A DNA stretch of 64,000 nt from Limnohabitans sp. (GTDB taxonomy: Bacteria > Pseudomonadota > Gammaproteobacteria > Burkholderiales > Burkholderiaceae_C): the NCBI RefSeq assembly GCF_030158565.1, contig NZ_JAOASQ010000029.1:1-64000 (forward strand), written 5' to 3'. Of this stretch, positions 18,650 through 26,606 are shown piece by piece (the first letter of the stretch is position 1; every line of letters begins with the position of its first letter). The notes under the pieces are model-generated. The model did no database searches. It was given only the letters and a program-made list of their open reading frames with translations, and was not told where the DNA came from. A program made the position numbers and the translations under genes.

Positions 18650-20071
18650 TTAAGCACTAAACACCATGCACACCGGACTGCCACACTGATACTTGCATTC
18701 GGTCGAACGCAATTTTCCTGAGTCTGTGTCTACAGCGAATACAACGATTGAGTCACTTTCTTCGTTCAACACGTAGAGCCAACGTCCATCTTTTGACAGA
18801 GCAAAGAAACGAGGGGTTTTCCCCGCTGAGGGTTGACTTTGGATCAAGGTCAATCGGCCATCGCTCTGATCGATTCTGAAGACCCCAATCGTGTCCTCAC
18901 CCCGATTTGAAACATACAAGCTGCGACCAGAGCGATCAACCTCGATTTCAGAAGATCGACTGTTGTCAACAAAGGTGTCGGCCAGACCGCTGATGATTTG
19001 AAAAGGACGCAGCTCACCGCTACTCGCATCAAACCGGCAGGCCATCACAGAGGAGTCCAGCTCATTGGCAATATAGGCCCATGGCTGTTTGGGGTGAAAA
19101 GCAATATGCCGAGGTCCGGAGGCCTCTCGACCTGAAGCGGCAGGGAACTCACCAGGGCGCAGTTGTCCGTCTTCGAATCGGAATACGAAGGTTTTGTCCA
19201 GGCCCTTGTCAGGCACAACCACGAACTGCCCGCTTGGATCGAAAGGGTTGAAGTGGGGTTTCGGAAAAGGTTGCTCTTTGCGGTGCGGGCCAGGTTCGCC
19301 TTCCAGCTTGACCAACTGTGTCAGAGCACCGATAGCGCCATTGGCTTGAATTTCGAGAACCGCCAGACTGCTGGTGATGTGGTTATGCGGCCAATTGCTG
19401 CCCCACAAAATTGCCTCTGCATTCGCATGTGCCAGTGAATCAACATAGGGGCGCAAATCCGAGTAAGGCGAAGTAAGCTTTGAGGATAAATAGGGGCCGG
19501 AGAGCTTTACGCAGAGTTGCCCAGTTCGGATCATTTCCAACATCTTTTGCCAGAGTGGCGCTTTGGTGCCCTCTTCGACGGAGGGCAAGCCCAGATGATC
19601 CAAGACAAACAAGCGATTGGAGCGACCAATGGTTCGAGCAACACCCGCCAGAACACCAAGCGATACGTGCAGCTGGATATGCCACGACTCTGGCAGAAGG
19701 GCATCCAATTCTTCAATGAGGACGGCCGCTTCGTCGGTATCGAAAGAGCGATTGACCACCATGTTCAAACGGGCTCCGACGACACCAGCTGCCATCAAAG
19801 CATCGAGATCTTCTTTGGACGAATCCTTTGATATGACCGCAACTCCTTTCGCGCGACCATTCAACTGCTCAACGGCATCCAACAGGCACCGGTTATCGGT
19901 GCCATAAACGCTGGGTTGGACCAAAACGGTACGTTGAAGGCCCGTCTGATCCAAATACCTAGTCAACTGCTGAGCGTTCGCTGTATCAGGTGTAAATTTT
20001 CTGGATGCAGCATAAGGATAACGCTCAGGATCAAAGACGTGGACATGGCAGTCGCATGGGATTGAACCCAT
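18650..20071 (-). CDS. Chimeric amidohydrolase / seven-bladed propeller lactonase (probable deletion fusion)
   Basis: The single open frame codes for 473 residues. Residues 1-230 are an amidohydrolase_2 barrel of the LigI/sugar-lactonase type: HVHVFD (metal His9 and His11 region), QLHVSLG, LDHLG and WGSNWPHN. Residues from about 235 to 473 are the C-terminal two thirds of a 6-phosphogluconolactonase/carboxymuconate-cyclase propeller: VKLEGEPGPHRKEQ, PHFNPFDPSGQFVVVPDKGLD, GPRHIAFHP, YVSNRGEDTI and YVLNEESDSI. The last strand and helix of the barrel and the first propeller blades are missing. This indicates an in-frame deletion that joined two neighbouring genes near base 19370. Both parents open lactones. 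The start is 2 nt after the Bug gene stop. Activity is doubtful. Confidence 0.75.
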   Translation of the reverse strand: MGSIPCDCHVHVFDPERYPYAASRKFTPDTANAQQLTRYLDQTGLQRTVLVQPSVYGTDNRCLLDAVEQLNGRAKGVAVISKDSSKEDLDALMAAGVVGARLNMVVNRSFDTDEAAVLIEELDALLPESWHIQLHVSLGVLAGVARTIGRSNRLFVLDHLGLPSVEEGTKAPLWQKMLEMIRTGQLCVKLSGPYLSSKLTSPYSDLRPYVDSLAHANAEAILWGSNWPHNHITSSLAVLEIQANGAIGALTQLVKLEGEPGPHRKEQPFPKPHFNPFDPSGQFVVVPDKGLDKTFVFRFEDGQLRPGEFPAASGREASGPRHIAFHPKQPWAYIANELDSSVMACRFDASSGELRPFQIISGLADTFVDNSRSSEIEVDRSGRSLYVSNRGEDTIGVFRIDQSDGRLTLIQSQPSAGKTPRFFALSKDGRWLYVLNEESDSIVVFAVDTDSGKLRSTECKYQCGSPVCMVFSA

Positions 20072-20073
20072 GG

Positions 20074-21060
20074 TTACTGCGCCTGGATGTTTGCAGCCTT
20101 GACTGTTTGCTTCCAGTTATTAACCTCATCGGCAATGAACTTTTGAAATTCCGAAGATGAGTTCCCAACTGGTTCTGCCCCAAGGTCTCGGAGCTTCTGC
20201 GCAACTTCAGGCGTCTTCAATGCCTTGACGATCAATGATTGCAAGTTCGCGAGGACATCGGCGGGTACTTTGGCTGGAGCGACCACGCCAACCCAATGGG
20301 TCACACCAAATTTCTGAATACCAGCTTCACTGAATGTAGGCACGTCAGGCCATTTAGCAATGCGTTTGGCTTGTCCAACTGCAACCGCTTTCACGCGTCC
20401 TGAAGCCAACGGCCCTTCGGTGCTCGTGATGCTGTCAATCAGGACGTCAATCTCACCCGCCATCAGAGCCTTGATAGATTCACCGCCCCCTTTGTAGGGC
20501 ACGTGTGTGAATTTGGCGCCCGTGACACTGCCCAACAGCTCGGTGGTCAGATGTGGTGTGCTTCCGATGCCCCCTGAGCCATAGTTGAGCTTACTCGGGT
20601 TCTTCTTAGCAAACTCCATCAATTCCTGAGCATTCTTGAATGGAGAGGTAGACGGGATCATCATCACCATCGGTGACTCGGCAACCTTGGTGACTGCTGC
20701 CAAATCTTTCAGAGTGTCGTAAGGCATCTTCGACTGCAGGGCGGGTGCCATGGTAAAGGGCCCGCTAATGAATGCCAGCGTGTAGCCATCTGGTGTAGCT
20801 TTGGCCACGGCATCCGTGCCAATCACTCCACCTGCACCAGCTTTGTTTTCGACCACAAACGACTGCCCAGTCAGCACTGTGAGTTGTTGCGCCAGAACAC
20901 GTCCCATCACATCGTTAGGCCCACCCGCGGCAAACGGCACCACCAAGCGAACGGGTTTGGTCGGATAGACACCTTGGGCGAGTGCGGTACTGGATAGACA
21001 GGCCAACGACATGGCAGCCAGAACAAAGCGACGTTGAATGAGATTTCTCGAATTTTTCAT
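20074..21060 (-). CDS. Bug-type (TctC) transporter receptor of the sugar-acid island
   Basis: This 328-residue protein starts MKNSRNLIQRR (21060); an upstream in-frame ATG at 21156 would put the gene through the promoter region and is rejected. The signal peptide is cleaved after about ALA (residue 28). Bug signatures VRLVVPFAAGGPND, ENKAGAGG and THVPYKGGG are present. It is divergent from the racemase-like and kinase genes and shares their control region, so the likely ligand is the sugar acid or lactone of this island. Confidence 0.88.
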   Translation of the reverse strand: MKNSRNLIQRRFVLAAMSLACLSSTALAQGVYPTKPVRLVVPFAAGGPNDVMGRVLAQQLTVLTGQSFVVENKAGAGGVIGTDAVAKATPDGYTLAFISGPFTMAPALQSKMPYDTLKDLAAVTKVAESPMVMMIPSTSPFKNAQELMEFAKKNPSKLNYGSGGIGSTPHLTTELLGSVTGAKFTHVPYKGGGESIKALMAGEIDVLIDSITSTEGPLASGRVKAVAVGQAKRIAKWPDVPTFSEAGIQKFGVTHWVGVVAPAKVPADVLANLQSLIVKALKTPEVAQKLRDLGAEPVGNSSSEFQKFIADEVNNWKQTVKAANIQAQ

Positions 21061-21123
21061 AGAAGCTGAACTCTCAGGTTGATTTGACGAAGAGACTTGC
21101 GCAGGCACAAGAGCTGTGCAATT

Positions 21124-21153
21124 ATTGTATCCTGCATTGAAATGATACAACAA
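21124..21153 (-). promoter_or_regulatory. Promoter with overlapping inverted-repeat operator
   Basis: On the minus strand TTGTTG (21148-21153) and TACAAT (21124-21129) are spaced by 18 bp. The perfect inverted repeat TTGTATC-N12-GATACAA spans 21125-21150 and covers the spacer and -10. This is the layout of a repressor site; the GntR protein at 24293 is the obvious candidate. For the rightward genes, TATTAT at 21170-21175 is a possible -10 very close to the start at 21183. Confidence 0.55.
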
Positions 21154-21182
21154 CAAATCATTTTTGTGCTATTATTTTGAGT

Positions 21183-21884
21183 ATGAATGATTCAAAGATT
21201 GCTTTGATACACGCAACGCCTTTGGCGATGCAGCCCGTCAGTGAGGTTTTTGCAGCCCTTTGGCCAGAGGCCAAATGCCGCAATCTGCTCGATGACAGCC
21301 TCTCCCCCGATTTGCAAGAGCAAGGATTGACTGCCGCCATGGTCGACCGAATGGTGGGATTGGCCAGCTACGTCAAAAGTCAGGGCGCACAAGCGATTTT
21401 GTTCACCTGTTCAGCATTCGGCCCTGCGATCGATGCCGCAAAAAAGACACACAACATCCCCATCCTCAAACCCAACGAGGCGATGTTTGATGAGGCCCTG
21501 GACCTGTGTGAGCAACGGGGCAAACCATGTCGAATTGGATTGCTCACGACTTTTGCACCGGCATCGGTGTCGATGCTGGCTGAGTTTCAAGAGGCCATTG
21601 AACAAAGACGACTCTCCGTGGTTGTCGAAAGTGCATGTGCCACGGGTGCACTAGAGAAGCTCAATGCAGGTGATGCGCAATCCCATGACCAGCTGTTGCT
21701 GGATACGGCCACAGCCATGCCGATCTGCGATGTGTATGTACTGGGCCAGTTTTCCATGGCCCGCAGCCAAGCATTGGTACAAAAAGCACTCCAAAAACCC
21801 GTTCTGACCAGCCCCGCTAGTGCCGTGCGACGCCTGCAGTCTGCATTGGCTATTAACCCCATCAACCCTGCCCCCCTGAATTGA
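21183..21884 (+). CDS. Aspartate/glutamate racemase superfamily protein
   Basis: This 233-residue protein has one clear catalytic-type cysteine in LFTCSAFGPAID (about residue 79) and a second near SACATGALEKL (about 158), as in the two-cysteine racemase fold. ATG at 21183 is chosen; a TTG two codons earlier is possible. Members in sugar-acid clusters act as racemases, isomerases or decarboxylase-like enzymes on small hydroxy-acids. It heads the rightward arm with the dehydrogenase and kinase. The reaction is not known. Confidence 0.75.
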   Translation: MNDSKIALIHATPLAMQPVSEVFAALWPEAKCRNLLDDSLSPDLQEQGLTAAMVDRMVGLASYVKSQGAQAILFTCSAFGPAIDAAKKTHNIPILKPNEAMFDEALDLCEQRGKPCRIGLLTTFAPASVSMLAEFQEAIEQRRLSVVVESACATGALEKLNAGDAQSHDQLLLDTATAMPICDVYVLGQFSMARSQALVQKALQKPVLTSPASAVRRLQSALAINPINPAPLN

Positions 21885-21896
21885 CCGGAGAACTAC

Positions 21897-22970
21897 ATGA
21901 AATTCATCGTTTTGCCCTGCGACGGTATTGGTCCCGAAATTGTTGAAGCCTCTGTACAGGTACTCAAGGCTGCAGACGCACGCTATGGCCTGAATATCCA
22001 ATTGGACTATGAGTCTGTTGGCTTTGACAGCTTGCGAGACCATGGAATTACTCTGCGCGACGAAGTGCTGGCCAAAGCCAAGACATACGACGGCATCATC
22101 CTTGGCACGCAGTCGCATGCCGACTACCCAGCACCCGAAAAAGGTGGTCGCAATGTATCTGCAGGCTTCCGAATAGGTCTAGACTTGTACGCCAACGTGC
22201 GTCCTGCGAAGACCCGTTCTTTCCTTGAATCGAACATGAAGGCTGGCAAATCGATGGATTTGGTCATCATGCGCGAGGCGACCGAGGGGTTCTATCCCGA
22301 CCGTAATATGAGCCGCGGCTGGGGCGAAGTGATGCCCAGTCCCGACATGGCGCTGTCCACCCGCAAAATCACACGCCACTGCAGTGAGCGCATTGCCCGG
22401 CGCGCTTTCGAGCTGGCCATGACACGTCGTAAAAAAGTCACGGCCATCCACAAAGCCAACAGCTTTCATATGACCGACGGACTGTTCCTGGAGGCTGTAC
22501 GCCATGTCGCCAAGGAGTTTCCGCAAGTTCAACTCGATGACCTTCTGGTCGACGCTTCCACTGCGCACCTGGTGCGTAACCCGGAAAGTTTTGATGTGCT
22601 GGTCGCTACCAATTTTTATGGCGACATCTTGTCGGACTTGTGCAGTGAGTTGTCAGGCAGTCTGGGCCTGGCTGGCTCAGTGATGGCCAGTGACGACCTG
22701 TGCTGCGCCCAAGCGCAACACGGCTCTGCGCCCACCATTGCCGGAAAAGACATTGCCAACCCGACATCGATGATTTTGTCGGTTGCGATGATGGTTCAGT
22801 GGATCGGAGACAAGCAGGGCAATAAGGCTCTGCGGCAAGCAGGTGACGTCATGACCTCTGCGGTAGATCTCGTGCTGGCGAATCCCGCCACACGTACACC
22901 TGACATCGGTGGCACCATGGGCTGCAAAGCTTTTGCTCAAGCCGTAGCTGACGCCGTCAAAAGCGTTTAA
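21897..22970 (+). CDS. Isocitrate/isopropylmalate dehydrogenase family enzyme
   Basis: This 357-residue beta-decarboxylating dehydrogenase family member has the N-terminal VLPCDGIGPEIV, RPAKTR, REATEGFY (tyrosine), IHKANSF (catalytic lysine) and ATNFYGDILSD (metal Asp). Family members oxidise isopropylmalate, isocitrate, tartrate or, as PdxA2, phosphorylated threonate. An ACCGGAG site precedes the ATG. Next to a DUF1537 kinase, oxidation of a four-carbon acid or its 4-phosphate is the best inference. Tartrate dehydrogenase is the alternative. Confidence 0.8.
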   Translation: MKFIVLPCDGIGPEIVEASVQVLKAADARYGLNIQLDYESVGFDSLRDHGITLRDEVLAKAKTYDGIILGTQSHADYPAPEKGGRNVSAGFRIGLDLYANVRPAKTRSFLESNMKAGKSMDLVIMREATEGFYPDRNMSRGWGEVMPSPDMALSTRKITRHCSERIARRAFELAMTRRKKVTAIHKANSFHMTDGLFLEAVRHVAKEFPQVQLDDLLVDASTAHLVRNPESFDVLVATNFYGDILSDLCSELSGSLGLAGSVMASDDLCCAQAQHGSAPTIAGKDIANPTSMILSVAMMVQWIGDKQGNKALRQAGDVMTSAVDLVLANPATRTPDIGGTMGCKAFAQAVADAVKSV

Positions 22971-22978
22971 AGCTGCTC

Positions 22979-24250
22979 ATGGGTAAAGTGTTGCTGGGCT
23001 GCATTGCCGATGATTTCACGGGGGCCACGGACCTGGCCAGCAATCTGGTTCGAAGTGGCATGCGGGTGGTGCAAACGATCGGCATCCCTGCGCAAGCATT
23101 GAGCGAAGACTGCGATGCAGTCGTTATCGCCCTTAAGACCAGAACCGTTGCTGCCAGCGATGCGATTTCGCAATCTCTTCAAGCCTTGACATGGCTTCAG
23201 GCTCAGGGAGCACAGCAGTTTTATTTCAAATATTGCTCTACCTTTGACTCCACTCCTGAAGGCAACATTGGCCCAGTGACAGAAGCCCTGATGGACGCAC
23301 TGGGCGAAACTTTCACCATTGCATCACCTGCTTTCCCGGAGAACGGCCGCACCATTTTCAAAGGGCATCTGTTTGTCGGTGACGTGCTCCTGAGTGCTTC
23401 GGGCATGAAGGACCACCCCCTGACCCCGATGCGCAACAGCAACCTGGTTCAAGTGCTGCAAGAACAGACAAAGCGCCAGGTAGGATTGATTGAATACAGC
23501 ACAGTGACCAAAGGGCCACTGGCAATTCGCGAGCGCATCTCGCAACTTAAAAAGCAAGGGATTGGCCTGGCCATCGTAGACGCCCTAAGCAATGAGGACT
23601 TGATGAAGCTGGGGCCAGCGCTTGCTGATCTGCGTTTAATTACCGCTGGTTCGGGTGTTGCCATTGGATTGGCACAAAATTTCGGCATCGAATCGAGCGA
23701 TCAGGCAGTGCAACTTCCAAGAGCCAACGGGCGTAAAGCGATCATTTCAGGCAGCTGCTCAATCGCGACCAATGCACAAGTGGCACATTTTTTAGCCCAA
23801 GGTGGTGCCGGGTTCGCCATCGATCCGCTGTCCTTGGCCCAGGGCCAACCTACTTTGGATCATGCGATGCGATGGGTAGAGCAGCAGAGCCCTGATCATC
23901 CAGTCCTGATCTATGCGACCGCCACGCCTGAATCTGTCCGCGCTGTTCAATCCCAATTAGGCGTTGCCCAAGCGGGCGCCATGGTGGAAGAAGCACTATC
24001 CGGCATTGCTAAATGCCTCGTCTCTCGGGGTATTCATCAGTTGGTTGTGGCCGGCGGGGAGACCTCAGGGGCCTGTGTAAAGGCCTTGGGTATCGAGAGC
24101 ATGCGAATCGGCACAGCTATCGCACCAGGCGTACCTTGGTGCCATGCCCCATCACCCTTCGCTCAAGGCGGGCACCTGCACATTACTTTGAAGTCGGGCA
24201 ATTTTGGGACTGAAGACTTCTTTACCCAGGCATTTCAGAAGCTGGCATAG
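22979..24250 (+). CDS. DUF1537 four-carbon acid sugar kinase
   Basis: This 423-residue protein has the N-terminal sugar-acid-binding domain start GCIADDFTGATDLASNLV, with YFKYCSTFDSTPEGNIGP. The C-terminal nucleotide-binding domain has VVAGGETSGACVKAL and PGVPW. Known members (OtnK, DtnK, LtnK) phosphorylate 3-oxo-tetronate or threonate at C4 with ATP. It starts 8 nt after the dehydrogenase stop. Codon use is less GC-biased than in flanking operons. Which tetronate it uses cannot be read off. Confidence 0.85.
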   Translation: MGKVLLGCIADDFTGATDLASNLVRSGMRVVQTIGIPAQALSEDCDAVVIALKTRTVAASDAISQSLQALTWLQAQGAQQFYFKYCSTFDSTPEGNIGPVTEALMDALGETFTIASPAFPENGRTIFKGHLFVGDVLLSASGMKDHPLTPMRNSNLVQVLQEQTKRQVGLIEYSTVTKGPLAIRERISQLKKQGIGLAIVDALSNEDLMKLGPALADLRLITAGSGVAIGLAQNFGIESSDQAVQLPRANGRKAIISGSCSIATNAQVAHFLAQGGAGFAIDPLSLAQGQPTLDHAMRWVEQQSPDHPVLIYATATPESVRAVQSQLGVAQAGAMVEEALSGIAKCLVSRGIHQLVVAGGETSGACVKALGIESMRIGTAIAPGVPWCHAPSPFAQGGHLHITLKSGNFGTEDFFTQAFQKLA

Positions 24251-24292
24251 GTAGTGTGTACAGTGTCGAGCTAGTCTCTGAAATCCGCCACC

Positions 24293-25195
24293 ATGCCCCC
24301 CTCACCGATTGCTCAGCCAAAAGTCAGCCCGCTAATTCCTACGTTGGCCATGCGGATCGTTGAGATGATCCGTCGCGAGAACTACATCATTGGTCATCGA
24401 CTCACCGAGTTGGCTTTGTCCGAAGAACTGAATGTCTCTCGATCACCTGTGCGCAAGGCCTTGCAATATCTTGAAGGTCAAGGCGTAGTCACTTCGCTGC
24501 CACGCAAGGGTTTCCAACTTTCCAAATCGGCTTCCGAATTGGCTTCGGTGGACTTGAGTGCACCTGAAACTTCAGACGAAGATTTGTATCTGCGTATCGC
24601 CAATGAAAGAATTCATGGCGATCTGCCTGAAGATGTCCATGAGTCGGACCTGATGGAACAGTTCGGCACTACGCGTCTACAAATTCAACGCGTTCTTCAC
24701 CGCATGGCCAGAGAGAGCATGATTGACCGCAAGCCTGGCCGCGGATGGGTGTTTCGCCCCTTGTTGACCAACAGCGATTCCCACCGGGAAAGCTACCGCT
24801 TTCGCATGATCATTGAGCCATCCGCAATTCTGGAACCAGGCTACCAACCCGATTTGGCCGAACTTGAAAAATGCCGGAGAGAGCAAGAGGAGTTACTTCA
24901 AGGCGGCATTGAGAAATGCTCACCTGCAGAACTCTTTAGGGCTGGCGTACACCTGCATGAAACAGTCGTTGCAGGCGCTAAAAACCGATTTCTTCTCGAC
25001 AGCTTGCGCACCATTAACCAAATGCGCCGTGTAGTGGAATACGGCACCCGGCTGGATCGTTCACGCCTTCACCAACAATGCAGAGAGCATCTCGCCTTGA
25101 TAGACCTTCTTGTAAAAGGTGAGCGCATGGAAGCCGCTCATTTTCTACGCCAACACCTCAATGGTGCTCGCATTTCAAAAATCGGAGAGAGCTGA
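24293..25195 (+). CDS. GntR/FCD regulator with two winged-helix domains
   Basis: This 300-residue protein has a GntR winged helix at 17-78 (LTELALSEELNVSRSPVRKAL), a second winged helix at 97-158 (DLMEQFGTTRLQIQRVLHRM and RKPGRGWVF) and an FCD-like ligand-binding domain at 165-297. The FCD histidines are visible in HLHETV, REHLAL and FLRQHL. Standard FadR-type proteins have one winged helix and about 230 residues. It lies at the end of the rightward arm and probably represses the divergent promoter near 21124-21153. Confidence 0.82.
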   Translation: MPPSPIAQPKVSPLIPTLAMRIVEMIRRENYIIGHRLTELALSEELNVSRSPVRKALQYLEGQGVVTSLPRKGFQLSKSASELASVDLSAPETSDEDLYLRIANERIHGDLPEDVHESDLMEQFGTTRLQIQRVLHRMARESMIDRKPGRGWVFRPLLTNSDSHRESYRFRMIIEPSAILEPGYQPDLAELEKCRREQEELLQGGIEKCSPAELFRAGVHLHETVVAGAKNRFLLDSLRTINQMRRVVEYGTRLDRSRLHQQCREHLALIDLLVKGERMEAAHFLRQHLNGARISKIGES

Positions 25196-25281
25196 CTCTT
25201 TTGCACGAAATCTCGACTCTGCAATGACTTCTTTAGGCCGCAGATTCAGATTTTGAATGCCCGCTTCTGACACTGGCCACT

Positions 25282-25312
25282 GACTGCAATGGGTGGCGGT
25301 CCTTTTGCAGTC
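25282..25312. repeat. 8-bp inverted repeat at island edge
   Basis: GACTGCAA (25282-25289) and TTGCAGTC (25305-25312) form a perfect inverted repeat with a 15-nt loop, in the 127-nt gap between the GntR gene and the convergent dehydrogenase gene. It lacks a T-run. It may be a weak bidirectional terminator or the remnant of a mobile element end. Confidence 0.4.
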
Positions 25313-25322
25313 TCTGCGAAAG

Positions 25323-26255
25323 TTAAGAAGACATCCTCGACAACACATCAAACACTGCCGCTGTGTCGTGCTCGGCGTGCCCCAGGGCCATGGCCGCGTT
25401 GTAGACGGGCACGGTGGCGGCAAACAGGGGGGCGGGCACTTGGGCGTCGGCCAGTGCGGCGGCGATCAGCTTCATGTCTTTTTGCCAGATGCCGACTTTC
25501 ATGGTGGCGGTGTGCCAGCCTTCGCCTTCCATCAGGGGGCCGCGCACTTGCAGCATGCGTGAGCCGCCCGCGCCGTCGCTGAGCACCTTGACGGCGTCTT
25601 GGGGTCGGATGCCCCAGCGCTGGCCCAACAGCAGCGCTTCGGCGGTCGACACGTTGTGGATGGCCACCAGCAAATTGGCCATCAGCTTCATCTTCATGCC
25701 CTTGCCAAAGGCGCCCAGGTCAAAGGTGCTTTTCGAGAAGCCTTCAAACACCGGCGCCAGTTGCTTGATCGCCGCTTTGGGGCCGCTGGCATAGACCGTG
25801 AGGTCTTTGTGCACGGCTTGCGCGCCGGTGCCCGACAAGGGGCAGTCGAGCATGACGATGCCTTGGGCTTTGAGGGTGTCGCGTGCGGCGGTTTTGTCGG
25901 CGATGTCGAGCGTGCTGGTTTCCACCACCAGCAAGTCGCGCTGGCCGACAGCAGCGATCTGCTGCGCCCCATCGTGCAAGGCCTCGGGCCCGGGCAGCGA
26001 GCTGATGATGACTTGGGCATCGCCCGCCAGATCGGCTGCCGATTTGCGCGCTGTGCCACCGGCTGCTTTGAAGCGCTTCATGGCTTTGGGGTCGGGGTCG
26101 TAGCCCGTGACTTGAAAGCCGGCCTTCATCAGGTTCACGGCCATGGCCAGGCCCATGATGCCGACGCCCAGCATGCCCACGCGTTCTATGGGCGCTTTCT
26201 GTTTGGCGGGTCGAGCCTTTGGGGCCGTGCGGGGTTTGGGGGCCGGAGTGCTCAT
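25323..26255 (-). CDS. 3-hydroxyisobutyrate dehydrogenase family NAD(P)-dependent oxidoreductase
   Basis: This 310-residue protein carries an extra basic Ala/Lys/Pro-rich N-terminus before the Rossmann motif MLGVGIMGLAMAVNL (about 28-42). Also seen are the substrate motif DCPLSGTGAQAV and the catalytic lysine segment KMKLMANLL. It belongs with tartronate-semialdehyde and 3-hydroxyisobutyrate dehydrogenases. The start at 26255 overlaps the NIPSNAP stop by 4 nt (ATGA); a later start at the VGMLG methionine is possible. It is last in a leftward run. Confidence 0.83.
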   Translation of the reverse strand: MSTPAPKPRTAPKARPAKQKAPIERVGMLGVGIMGLAMAVNLMKAGFQVTGYDPDPKAMKRFKAAGGTARKSAADLAGDAQVIISSLPGPEALHDGAQQIAAVGQRDLLVVETSTLDIADKTAARDTLKAQGIVMLDCPLSGTGAQAVHKDLTVYASGPKAAIKQLAPVFEGFSKSTFDLGAFGKGMKMKLMANLLVAIHNVSTAEALLLGQRWGIRPQDAVKVLSDGAGGSRMLQVRGPLMEGEGWHTATMKVGIWQKDMKLIAAALADAQVPAPLFAATVPVYNAAMALGHAEHDTAAVFDVLSRMSS

Positions 26256-26596
26256 GCGGTTTGCTGCTGGTCGAAGTCGATGGTGGGTGAGAAGGCGGTG
26301 GTCCGCAAGATCTTGGTGCTTTGTTCGACGACCACGTCCAGCTCCAGCAGCGCCTGACGGTAGACCGGCCAAGCGGGGTCGGCCTCCATCAGGGCGCGGC
26401 GGCGCTCGCGTTCGGCCAGGCTGGCAAAGCCCCACAGGTGCACCACCTCGTTGAGCGGGCCGATCTCTGACACATAAAACCCGATCAGGTGCCCGAGGTA
26501 CTGGTTTTGCAGCGGCAGCGCCGCTTGCTCATACAGCTTCAGAAAGGCACCCGTGTGCAGGGCTTTGAGGGTGTAAGTGCGGTGCTCAACGATCAC
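26252..26596 (-). CDS. NIPSNAP family protein with GTG start
   Basis: This 114-residue protein begins with GTG at 26596. On the minus strand GAGGA lies 7 nt before that GTG, while the upstream ATG at 26626 lies inside the Bug gene without a ribosome site. It has the NIPSNAP (dimeric alpha/beta barrel) pattern EHRTYTLKALHTGAF, IGFYVSEIGPLNEVVHLWGF. Family members near CoA genes are often small enzymes or binding proteins of unknown role. Its ribosome site overlaps the Bug stop, so the genes are coupled. Confidence 0.78.
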   Translation of the reverse strand: MIVEHRTYTLKALHTGAFLKLYEQAALPLQNQYLGHLIGFYVSEIGPLNEVVHLWGFASLAERERRRALMEADPAWPVYRQALLELDVVVEQSTKILRTTAFSPTIDFDQQQTA

Positions 26597-26606
26597 GGTG
26601 GCGTCC

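Noticed and set aside
18650..20071. Frameshift or two overlapping genes instead of a chimera
   Set aside because: The frame is continuous, and both parts are in the same frame with missing segments, which a frameshift would not cause.
18500..25320. Matching boundary repeats (attL/attR) flanking the low-GC island
   Set aside because: Both edges have vaguely similar CTTCTGGC-like text, but I could not align a convincing direct repeat, and there is no integrase or tRNA gene.
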